Below are positions 1 to 5,400 of a DNA stretch of 10,226 bases, piece after piece. The stretch's first letter is position 1. Each line of letters begins with the position of its first letter. The translations under genes were made by a program, and so were the position numbers. The notes under the pieces were generated by a model. The model had not been told where the DNA came from and searched no databases. It saw only the letters and a list, made by a program, of their open reading frames with translations. This DNA is from an uncultured Asticcacaulis sp. (GTDB taxonomy: Bacteria; Pseudomonadota; Alphaproteobacteria; Caulobacterales; Caulobacteraceae), in assembly GCA_946480125.1 (NCBI GenBank), contig CAMLIY010000097.1:1-10226 (forward strand), read 5' to 3'.

Positions 1-73
1 CATCGACTTCAACGGTGGGGTTGCCACGGGAGTCGAGGATTTCGCGGGCGACGACGTCGATAATTTCGGGCAT
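1..73 (-). CDS. eno: Enolase, N-terminal fragment (cut by window edge)
   Basis: Read on the minus strand from the ATG at 73-71, the sequence translates to [20 protein letters not shown] followed by VEVD. This is the highly conserved enolase N-terminus, with the hallmark [14 protein letters not shown] motif. Enolase converts 2-phosphoglycerate to phosphoenolpyruvate in glycolysis, and in many proteobacteria it is also part of the RNA degradosome. Only about 24 codons are visible, so the catalytic residues lie outside the window. An AGGA ribosome binding site (80-83) sits 6 nt ahead of the ATG and supports this start. A gene for a secreted protein ends 79 nt upstream on the same strand, so eno could be read from it or from its own promoter in the 74-152 gap. 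Identification is firm despite the short length. Confidence 0.93.
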   Translation of the reverse strand, partial: MPEIIDVVAREILDSRGNPTVEVD

Positions 74-152
74 GAGCAATCCTGCAATGTGAAACGGTCT
101 GAAAGCACGCGTGCCTTAGCAAGGTGCGCCTGTAATGACAAGCTTCGATCAG

Positions 153-665
153 TCAGGGAGCGATGCTATATCCATCCGCTGGCGATACCCACGACATGAC
201 CTGATCCTGATCAGGCTTAGGCTGTCCGTCCATCGTTGCCTTGGCGACCAGTTGACCACCGGACTGGACATAGGCCGTGCAGATTTCATGGCCGACAACC
301 GGCGCCATGCCGGAAGCGATCTGCGCCAGCACGGGGTTTGCCTGTGCCGCCGGCACGTCGGTGCCATTGACCGTCAGCCGGGCGCTGGTGATATTGTCCT
401 CACTGATCTTGCCGCATACCGCGCCATTCCTGATCTGCACATTGGTGTTCATTTCCAGGATGGCCGGCGGGTTCTTGGAGATCAGAACCGTTGCCTTATT
501 GGTGAAGGTGCCGTCGGCATTGAGATGGTAGGTGGCCATGGAGGCGCAGGTTTTAGCCACCGCATCCGGCACATAGCACTGCGCCATGCCCTTGCCGGCC
601 GGCGCCAAAGGCCCGACATAGGCGTTTGCAGGAGACAGGGCGGCGGCCAGTAAAAACAGAAACAT
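153..665 (-). CDS. Putative secreted four-cysteine protein, function unknown
   Basis: This encodes 170 residues that I do not recognise as a named family. The first 15 residues (MFLFLLAAALSPANA) look like a short signal peptide with an A-N-A cleavage site, giving a mature protein that starts YVGPL. The signal has no positive charge after the initiator Met, which is unusual. There is no other ATG nearby, and a GAGG Shine-Dalgarno (672-675) 6 nt upstream supports this start. The mature chain has four cysteines (residues 30, 40, 84, 129), which suggests two disulphide bonds in the periplasm. The rest alternates short polar and hydrophobic stretches, as in a beta-rich domain, and has no second membrane segment. 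It lies just upstream of eno on the same strand. Secretion is inferred; the function is unknown. Confidence 0.72.
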   Translation of the reverse strand: MFLFLLAAALSPANAYVGPLAPAGKGMAQCYVPDAVAKTCASMATYHLNADGTFTNKATVLISKNPPAILEMNTNVQIRNGAVCGKISEDNITSARLTVNGTDVPAAQANPVLAQIASGMAPVVGHEICTAYVQSGGQLVAKATMDGQPKPDQDQVMSWVSPADGYSIAP

Positions 666-750
666 AGATAGCCTCGTTTGATCACGGAATCGCGGCCAAA
701 CCGCGTTTGCGCATAATTAGGTGCCGGCGCGTGTTCATTTTATGACGAAA

Positions 751-762
751 GACGTCGACGTC
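751..762. promoter_or_regulatory. Perfect 12-bp palindrome in the divergent gap (possible operator)
   Basis: The sequence GACGTCGACGTC is its own reverse complement. It lies in the 666-815 gap between the divergent secreted-protein gene and the small SH3-like gene, 53 nt ahead of the latter. It could be a repressor or activator site, but no regulator is indicated. The same gap holds a GAATC site (687-691), which fits the GANTC methylation motif of CcrM, and a small CGCGG/CCGCG stem (691-695/701-705). I see no convincing sigma-70 promoter on either strand. Confidence 0.3.
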
Positions 763-803
763 GCATTGAACCCTTATGCCCTTTGGCGAAAACTGCCGCC
801 ATC

Positions 804-811
804 AAGGAGAG
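804..811 (+). promoter_or_regulatory. Ribosome binding site that fixes the start of the 77-residue gene
   Basis: AAGGAGAG is a near-perfect Shine-Dalgarno sequence ending 4 nt before the ATG at 816. It decides between this ATG and an in-frame TTG at 783 that would add 11 residues and has no comparable site. Confidence 0.8.
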
Positions 812-815
812 TATC

Positions 816-1049
816 ATGAACGATACAGAGGTTTTGAAAGACGGCGACCGCGTCAGCCACGAAATAAAAGGCCTGGGCACGGTTAGGCTGGAAACCGCCG
901 ATGTCGTCATATCGGAGACCGCCGCGCCGGAAACGTCCGACACCGTTCATGTTATCTGGGACGATGATCGCTTTCCCGTCGGCAATGTGCCGCGCGCCGA
1001 ACTGGAAAAGCTGCCGGATGCCGCCGCGGCGATTTCAACGGGCTTTTAA
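816..1049 (+). CDS. Small SH3-like (beta-barrel) protein upstream of xthA
   Basis: This encodes 77 residues starting MNDTEVLKDGDRVSHEIKGL. The pattern G-D-R-V-x-H-x-x-x-G-x-G-T-V (residues 10-23), then V-H-V-I-W-D-D (44-50), then a V-x-x-x-E-L-E-K-L ending (58-66), recalls small SH3/Tudor-like modules. Examples are the C-terminal tails of UvrD/PcrA-type helicases and some CarD-like domains, which bind protein or nucleic acid. I infer this from the pattern; it is not a firm family call. The last residues (AAAAIS) look disordered. The stop is only 2 nt from the GTG of xthA, so the two genes are very likely co-transcribed and probably translationally coupled. That suggests a link to DNA repair or nucleic acid handling, but nothing in the protein proves it. 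No catalytic motif, signal peptide or membrane segment is present. Confidence 0.75.
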   Translation: MNDTEVLKDGDRVSHEIKGLGTVRLETADVVISETAAPETSDTVHVIWDDDRFPVGNVPRAELEKLPDAAAAISTGF

Positions 1050-1051
1050 GC

Positions 1052-1831
1052 GTGAAGATCGCGACCTTTAATGTCAATGGCGTCAATGGCCGCCTGCCTG
1101 TGCTGTTGCAATGGCTCAATGAGCGTAAGCCTGATGTTGTCTGCCTTCAGGAACTGAAAGCACCCGATGAACGCTTTCCCGCCAAGGCCCTGGAAGACGC
1201 CGGTTACGGCGCCATATGGCATGGCCAGAAAAGCTGGAACGGCGTCGCCATCCTGGCGCGTGGCATGCAGCCGGTCGAGACGCAACGCGGTCTTGCCGGG
1301 GATCCCGATGATACGCACAGCCGCTATATCGAGGCGGCTGTGGATGGTGTGCTGGTGGGCTGCCTCTATATGCCCAACGGCAACCCGGTCGATACGCCGA
1401 AATTTCCCTACAAGCTGCGCTGGTTCGAACGCCTGGCGCAACATGCCAAGGCTCTGCTGGAAAGCGGCGCGCCGGTCGTGCTCGCGGGCGATTATAACGT
1501 CATGCCGACCGATCTCGATGTCTACAAACCCGAGCGCTGGCAAAACGATGCTCTGTTCAAGCCGGAGGTTCGTCAAGCTTATCACGCCCTGGTGGCGCAA
1601 GGCTGGACCGACAGCCTCCGCCAGATGCATCCGGACGAGCGCATCTTCACCTTCTGGGATTATTTCCGCAACGCCTTCGCCCGCGACGCCGGCCTGCGCA
1701 TCGACCATCTGCTCCTCAGCCCCGTCCTCGCCCCGCGTCTGGTAAAGGCCGAGGTCGACAGTTTTGTCCGCGGTTGGGAAAAGGCCAGCGACCATGCGCC
1801 GGTGTGGATCGAACTCAGTCCGCCAAAATAG
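1052..1831 (+). CDS. xthA: Exodeoxyribonuclease III (AP endonuclease)
   Basis: This encodes 259 residues of the endonuclease/exonuclease/phosphatase fold, close to the 268 of E. coli ExoIII. The enzyme cuts DNA 5' of abasic sites and removes 3' blocking groups and nucleotides, using Mg2+, in base-excision repair. All family motifs are visible: N7 and N9 in FNVNG, metal ligand E34 in LQELK, Y106 in LYMPNG, catalytic D147 and N149 in GDYNV, D218 in LRIDHLL, and the D247-H248 pair in KASDHAPVW near the C-terminus. The start is GTG with a weak Shine-Dalgarno 2 nt after the preceding stop, which fits coupling to the small upstream gene. MKIATFNVNG is the expected first strand, so no upstream extension is needed. 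The stop is followed at once by a strong hairpin terminator. Confidence 0.95.
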   Translation: MKIATFNVNGVNGRLPVLLQWLNERKPDVVCLQELKAPDERFPAKALEDAGYGAIWHGQKSWNGVAILARGMQPVETQRGLAGDPDDTHSRYIEAAVDGVLVGCLYMPNGNPVDTPKFPYKLRWFERLAQHAKALLESGAPVVLAGDYNVMPTDLDVYKPERWQNDALFKPEVRQAYHALVAQGWTDSLRQMHPDERIFTFWDYFRNAFARDAGLRIDHLLLSPVLAPRLVKAEVDSFVRGWEKASDHAPVWIELSPPK

Positions 1832-1833
1832 AA

Positions 1834-1861
1834 AACGCGGTTTCGTTTCCGAAACCGCGTT
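1834..1861. terminator. Hairpin terminator shared by xthA and rpmF
   Basis: A perfect 12-bp stem, AACGCGGTTTCG (1834-1845) and CGAAACCGCGTT (1850-1861), closes a 4-nt loop TTTC. In the minus direction (end of rpmF) the stem is followed by a T-rich run, TTTTCTATTTT, so it is a classic intrinsic terminator for rpmF. In the plus direction the tail is only TAAATATT, so it is probably weaker for xthA, whose stop codon touches it. The two genes converge here. Confidence 0.85.
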
Positions 1862-1886
1862 AAATATTGCACCTGCGGACTAAGGC

Positions 1887-2069
1887 TTAGTCCTTCTTAG
1901 GCGTGATAACCTGACGGCCCTTGTACATGCCGGTCTTCAGGTCGACATGGTGCGGGCGGCGCAGTTCGCCGGTGTCCTTGTCTTCGGTATAGGCATTGGG
2001 GCCCAGCGCATCGTGCGAACGACGCATATTGCGCTTCGAGGGCGAAGTTTTACGCTTGGGAACGGCCAT
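1887..2069 (-). CDS. rpmF: 50S ribosomal protein bL32
   Basis: This encodes 60 residues starting [20 protein letters not shown], the standard bL32 N-terminus, with the conserved RRSHDAL segment and a basic C-terminal tail (ITPKKD). bL32 is a small protein of the large ribosomal subunit. It has no cysteines, so it is the zinc-independent (C-minus) form of the family. The ATG at 2069-2067 was chosen because the family begins MAVPK. An upstream in-frame ATG would add 13 residues ([13 protein letters not shown]) that do not belong. A GAGAGA element (2077-2082) 7 nt ahead serves as the ribosome binding site. The gene ends at the strong hairpin terminator and appears to be transcribed alone. Its roughly 150-nt upstream gap holds unusual structured sequence, described separately. 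Confidence 0.96.
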   Translation of the reverse strand: MAVPKRKTSPSKRNMRRSHDALGPNAYTEDKDTGELRRPHHVDLKTGMYKGRQVITPKKD

Positions 2070-2154
2070 TTCCGTGTCTCTCTTAAGGATAAGGCCTGGA
2101 CCGCACAAGCAATCAGGCGCAAAATAGGGTTGCGACGCACATTAGGTGAGTCAG

Positions 2155-2218
2155 AAGGCGCGCCTTATGCCTCATGTTCGGTATGGGATCAAGGCATAAT
2201 CGCCCTGTAATGGCGATT
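2155..2218 (-). other. Structured leader/intergenic element upstream of rpmF with a 5S rRNA-like loop
   Basis: Three dyads are packed together here: a perfect 12-bp palindrome AAGGCGCGCCTT (2155-2166), an 8-bp perfect stem TTATGCCT/AGGCATAA (2165-2172/2192-2199) with a 19-nt loop, and a 7-bp stem AATCGCC/GGCGATT (2198-2204/2212-2218) starting 1 nt after the stop of the neighbouring gene. On the minus strand, the direction of rpmF, the 19-nt loop reads TGATCCCATACCGAACATG. Its core GATCCCAT-N-CCGAAC equals the conserved helix III/loop C segment of bacterial 5S rRNA as I remember it. A GAGTC (GANTC) site lies at 2148-2152. This could be an rpmF leader RNA, a 3' end structure of the upstream gene, or a decayed 5S fragment. 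The rest of a 5S gene is not recognisable. Confidence 0.4.
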
Positions 2219-2219
2219 T

Positions 2220-2747
2220 TCACCCCGAAAGATTATTGGCGCGCATGACATCCGCCAATACATCCGTCTCCGGCATAGCCTTGCGCATTTGACTTTCAAT
2301 TTGCAACCGAGCCTGATCAAGCCCGGCCTTGTCAAATGTTTTCGGTGAAACCAGCCGTCGGCCGTCTTTCAGAGTCATGATCCAGCCATGCACAACACGC
2401 CTTTCCGGGCGTTCGTCGTCATAACTTTCCGGTCTCAGTTGACTGATCTCTTCGGCTTTTATGTAATGCGTTTTCCGCCATGAGGTCAGGCTAAGCAAGC
2501 GAATGCGAATCTGCCCGTCGTCCACGCGCCATTCCCGATGCCGGCCAATACAGGCCCACAGGATAATGCCGGCGGCCAATGGCAAGACAATCAGATTCAC
2601 CACGATAAAGCCAAACGGCGGCAGTTTGCCCGCCGCGATCAGGGCCCAATCACTATAATCACTGCTGATGGCCGCTGCGGCCAGTGTAATCCCGACCACG
2701 ATATAGAGAAAACGCGGCAACAGGCCCAATTCGTCCTTAAGCGTCAT
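2220..2747 (-). CDS. Two-TM membrane protein with a possible PH-like domain, unknown function
   Basis: This encodes 175 residues that I cannot assign to a named family. Two hydrophobic helices (about residues 11-28 and 45-67) are followed by a soluble part of about 108 residues. The soluble part begins WRVDDGQIRIRL and continues with alternating short strands (WIMTLKDGRRLVSP) and a final amphipathic helix (about 140-158). A TM pair followed by a beta-rich domain is the layout of bacterial PH-domain (YcxB/YdbT-like) membrane proteins. That is my best structural guess. The Shine-Dalgarno is the run AGGGGGG (2753-2759) 5 nt ahead of the ATG. GC, roughly 50% in the parts I counted, is below the surrounding housekeeping genes. 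It diverges from the Trp-rich membrane gene on the other side of a 69-nt gap. Confidence 0.75.
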   Translation of the reverse strand: MTLKDELGLLPRFLYIVVGITLAAAAISSDYSDWALIAAGKLPPFGFIVVNLIVLPLAAGIILWACIGRHREWRVDDGQIRIRLLSLTSWRKTHYIKAEEISQLRPESYDDERPERRVVHGWIMTLKDGRRLVSPKTFDKAGLDQARLQIESQMRKAMPETDVLADVMRANNLSG

Positions 2748-2753
2748 GACAGC

Positions 2754-2811
2754 CCCCCTGTTCAGTGCTCACTTTTGCGCTAAACTGGTTGAAAGGCAAG
2801 TATACAGGGGG
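2754..2811. repeat. Inverted repeat formed by the two Shine-Dalgarno regions of a divergent gene pair
   Basis: CCCCCTGT (2754-2761) and ACAGGGGG (2804-2811) are perfect inverted copies. Each contains the G-rich ribosome binding site of one of the divergent genes, a few nt before its ATG. The 42 nt between them must hold both promoters. I see no clear sigma-70 pair there. The arms might be an operator, a means of base pairing between the two leaders, or just two similar binding sites. Confidence 0.4.
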
Positions 2812-2816
2812 CAGCT

Positions 2817-3269
2817 ATGACAAATTCAATTTTTCAGACAATCACTCAGTCCTACAATGGTATCTGCTGGTTCATTTCGCAGGCACTAATCTGGATCAAT
2901 TTTGACCAGGCGAACATAATTATTCCTGTCGTCCTCATTGTCTTGCCGTTCTTTTTCAACACACACAAATTCAAAGCCTTGACAAAAGATTGGCACAAGA
3001 AGACTGCCATTTCCGCCTTGCCCTTATTCTGGCTCGCAAACGCAATATGGGGCAGTAATCATTGGCATCAAAACAACCTGGAGTGGCCGGCTTATGTCTT
3101 GTGGAGCCTTTGGATTCCCCTGCTGTCATTCATCGCGTATGGCGTATGGCTCGTGATCTATAATGCTGGTTATCGCTGGCTGAGCGCCGTTCTATGGCTC
3201 ATTAATGCATGGTTCGTACTGGTTGTGTCGTTCTGCGCGGCAATGGCAATATCCGGTGACTGGATATAA
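2817..3269 (+). CDS. Trp-rich polytopic membrane protein, unknown
   Basis: This encodes 150 residues, very hydrophobic, with no family that I recognise. I see four or five membrane segments: about residues 15-28 (weak), 33-47, 64-79, 92-114 and 120-145. A basic cytoplasm-like loop (HKFKALTKDWHKK, 50-62) lies between the second and third. By count 14 of the 150 residues are tryptophan, well above usual. A CAGGGGG site 5 nt before the ATG supports the start. By my count the gene is about 46% GC against about 60% in neighbouring core genes, and codons such as ATA and TTA are common, which suggests recent acquisition or weak selection. It converges on the Rid gene with only 3 nt between the stops. 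It could be a small transporter, an anchor or an immunity-type protein, but nothing decides between these. Confidence 0.72.
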   Translation: MTNSIFQTITQSYNGICWFISQALIWINFDQANIIIPVVLIVLPFFFNTHKFKALTKDWHKKTAISALPLFWLANAIWGSNHWHQNNLEWPAYVLWSLWIPLLSFIAYGVWLVIYNAGYRWLSAVLWLINAWFVLVVSFCAAMAISGDWI

Positions 3270-3272
3270 TCG

Positions 3273-3659
3273 CTAGCCTTCGATCTGAGCCGAGGCTTCG
3301 ATCTCGACCAGCCATTCCGGATTGATCAGAGCACTGGTGCCGATAAAGCTGGAAGCCGGACGGATCTCACCGAAGACTTCGCCATGGGCGCGCGCGGCGT
3401 CCTTCCACAGGCTCATATCGGTCAGGAAGATACGCGTGCGGATAATGTCGGTGGCCTTGCCGCCGGCTTCTTCAACCGCCTTGACGATGATGCCGAGCGC
3501 CGCCCTGGTCTGGGCGTAGCAATCACCGACGCCCGCTGTCTGGCCATTCACCACCGGCGCCGTGCCCGATACTTCGATACGATTTCCAGAACGTACGGCG
3601 CGGGAAAAACCGATTTCAGGCTCAAACGGCGAACCGGAGGTGATCAGTTGACGAGGCAT
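3273..3659 (-). CDS. Rid (YjgF/YER057c/UK114) family protein without the RidA arginine
   Basis: This encodes 128 residues with the Rid fold throughout: an N-terminal strand with SRAVRSGNRIEVSGTAP (19-35), YAQTRAALGIIVKAVEEAG (48-66), RTRIFLTDM (74-82) and a C-terminal LVEIEASA strand. Rid proteins form trimers with clefts between subunits. RidA hydrolyses reactive 2-aminoacrylate and other enamines or imines. Against E. coli RidA as I remember it, the PARS segment with catalytic Arg105 is here PASS (101-104), with Ser103 in place of the arginine. This is therefore not the RidA archetype but one of the Arg-less Rid subfamilies with unknown substrates. The gene starts 9 nt after the stop of pyrG, and its ribosome binding site (TAGGA) includes that stop codon. 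Co-transcription and coupling with pyrG are likely. Confidence 0.88.
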   Translation of the reverse strand: MPRQLITSGSPFEPEIGFSRAVRSGNRIEVSGTAPVVNGQTAGVGDCYAQTRAALGIIVKAVEEAGGKATDIIRTRIFLTDMSLWKDAARAHGEVFGEIRPASSFIGTSALINPEWLVEIEASAQIEG

Positions 3660-3668
3660 GTTGTTTTC

Positions 3669-5303
3669 CTAGACCAGGCGGCTGCGCACCTTGGCGGCGG
3701 CTATAAAGCTCTGGAACAAAGGGTGCGGCGCGAACGGACGCGACTTCAGTTCCGGGTGATACTGCACGCCGATAAACCACGGATGCTCCGGGCGCTCGAT
3801 GATCTCCGGTAGCAACCCGTCGGGCGACATGCCGGAGAATTTCAGGCCATGCGCTTCCAGGCGCTCGATATAGTCGCGGTTGACTTCGTAGCGGTGACGA
3901 TGACGCTCTGACACATCCACACCGCCATAGATTTCAGCCACTTGGCTGCCTTCTTTAAGCCTGGCCTCGAAGGCACCGAGACGCATGGTGCCGCCGAGAT
4001 TGCCGCCGGCGGCGCGCTGGGTCAGTTCATTGCCATTCAGCCATTCGGTCATGAGGCCAACCACAGGCTCGGTTGTATGGCCAAATTCAGTTGATGAGGC
4101 GTCTTTTATACCGGCCAGGTGGCGCGCCGTTTCCAGCACCGCCATTTGCATACCGAAGCAAATGCCGAAATAGGGCACATTGTTTTCACGGGCAAAGCGT
4201 GCCGCCTCAATCTTGCCAAGCGCGCCACGCTCTCCGAACCCTCCGGGCACCAGGATGGCGTGGACATTTTCAAGGCGCTCGATCACCGCTTCCGGCGCGC
4301 CTTCAAAGGTTTCCGATTCGACCCAGTCGATCCGGACCCGCACATTATTGGCCATGCCGCCGTGATAAAGCGCCTCGATCAGCGACTTATAAGCGTCTTT
4401 CAACACGGTATACTTGCCGACGACGGCAATCGAGACTTCGCCATCGGGATAGGAATAACGCTGGGTGATATCCTTCCACATGGCCAGATCCGGTGCCGGC
4501 GCGTCTTCTATGCCAAACACGCTCAGCACTTCGGTATCAAGGCCCTGCTTGTGATAATCGATCGGCACGGCGTAGATGTTGTCGGAATCCATGGCCTGGA
4601 TCACCGCCGTTTCGCGCACATTACAGAACAGGCCGATCTTGCGACGTTCTTCGGCCGGGATTTCCTGCTCGCAGCGGCATAGCAGAATATCAGGCTGAAT
4701 ACCGATCGAGCGCAGTTCCTTTACCGAGTGCTGGGTCGGCTTGGTCTTCATCTCACCGGCCGTCTTGACGAACGGCAGCAGTGTCAGGTGGATAAAGCAG
4801 CACTGACGCCGCGGCAGTTCCTGGCCAAGCTGACGGATGGCCTCGAAGAACGGCAGGCCTTCGATGTCGCCGACCGTGCCGCCGATTTCGACAAGGATAA
4901 AATCCGTGTCGCCCTGGTCGGACACCACGAACTGCTTGATTTGGTCAGTGACGTGCGGCACCACCTGCACGGTCGCGCCCAGATAATCGCCGCGGCGTTC
5001 TTTTTCGATAATGTTGGAATAGATGCGGCCGGTGGTGATATTGTCGGTCTTGCGGGCGTTGACGCCGGTAAAGCGCTCATAATGGCCGAGGTCGAGATCG
5101 GTTTCGGCGCCATCATCAGTAACGAAGACTTCGCCGTGCTGATAGGGCGACATGGTGCCGGGATCGACGTTCAGATACGGGTCCAGTTTGCGGAGTCGCA
5201 CCTTGAAGCCCCGGGCCTGGAGCAATGCCCCCAGAGCTGCCGACGCCAAGCCCTTGCCAAGCGAGGAAACCACCCCGCCAGTGATGAAAACGAAACGGGC
5301 CAT
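3669..5303 (-). CDS. pyrG: CTP synthase (glutamine-hydrolysing)
   Basis: This encodes 544 residues, almost the same length as E. coli PyrG (545). It makes CTP from UTP, ATP and glutamine-derived ammonia, the last step of pyrimidine nucleotide synthesis. The N-terminal synthetase domain shows [13 protein letters not shown] (6-18, nucleotide-binding loop), [20 protein letters not shown] (39-58) and [11 protein letters not shown] (139-149). The C-terminal class I amidotransferase domain shows GGFGERG (354-360), the nucleophile Cys382 in FGICFGMQ, and the His516/Glu518 pair in [11 protein letters not shown]. All catalytic residues are intact. In Caulobacter this enzyme also forms filaments that affect cell curvature. 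It lies downstream of tpiA and secG and upstream of the Rid gene on one strand. The Shine-Dalgarno is weak (GGTAA, about 9 nt before the ATG). A hairpin lies in its leader. Confidence 0.97.
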   Translation of the reverse strand: MARFVFITGGVVSSLGKGLASAALGALLQARGFKVRLRKLDPYLNVDPGTMSPYQHGEVFVTDDGAETDLDLGHYERFTGVNARKTDNITTGRIYSNIIEKERRGDYLGATVQVVPHVTDQIKQFVVSDQGDTDFILVEIGGTVGDIEGLPFFEAIRQLGQELPRRQCCFIHLTLLPFVKTAGEMKTKPTQHSVKELRSIGIQPDILLCRCEQEIPAEERRKIGLFCNVRETAVIQAMDSDNIYAVPIDYHKQGLDTEVLSVFGIEDAPAPDLAMWKDITQRYSYPDGEVSIAVVGKYTVLKDAYKSLIEALYHGGMANNVRVRIDWVESETFEGAPEAVIERLENVHAILVPGGFGERGALGKIEAARFARENNVPYFGICFGMQMAVLETARHLAGIKDASSTEFGHTTEPVVGLMTEWLNGNELTQRAAGGNLGGTMRLGAFEARLKEGSQVAEIYGGVDVSERHRHRYEVNRDYIERLEAHGLKFSGMSPDGLLPEIIERPEHPWFIGVQYHPELKSRPFAPHPLFQSFIAAAKVRSRLV

Positions 5304-5333
5304 ATCAGATAGTTACCATAAAATCAGAGATAA

Positions 5334-5357
5334 CCCACGGAGATCGCTCCCCGTGGG
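5334..5357 (-). terminator. Hairpin between secG and pyrG (possible terminator or attenuator)
   Basis: The arms CCCACGG (5334-5340) and CCGTGGG (5351-5357) form a 7-bp GC-rich stem, which could be extended inside by an alternative GGAG/CTCC pairing. In the minus direction it is followed by TTATCTCTGATTTTATGG, T-rich but not a clean U-tract. It starts 43 nt after the secG stop and ends 30 nt before the pyrG start, so it could stop most secG transcripts, act as an attenuator for pyrG, or simply protect an mRNA end. Confidence 0.45.
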
Positions 5358-5400
5358 CCGGAATAGGTTGTTAATCGCGGGCCTGAGCCCTTGGAATGCG

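Noticed and set aside
105..129. Palindrome GCACGCGTGC and neighbouring stem in the 74-152 gap as a terminator
   Set aside because: On the minus strand the longer stem has mismatches and no T-run follows, so I cannot support termination between the secreted-protein gene and eno.
1046..1795. 249-codon open frame on the minus strand opposite xthA
   Set aside because: It lies entirely opposite a gene with intact ExoIII motifs, has no family resemblance or good ribosome binding site, and is explained by high GC at third codon positions.
2070..2222. A complete 5S rRNA gene upstream of rpmF
   Set aside because: Only the loop C-like segment and one closing stem are recognisable. The terminal helix and the later conserved part are absent, and the 5' half would run into the neighbouring coding gene.
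4728..5312. 194-codon plus-strand frame opposite pyrG (and shorter ones at 4073-4682)
   Set aside because: These are shadows of the conserved CTP synthase gene, with no protein-like features of their own.
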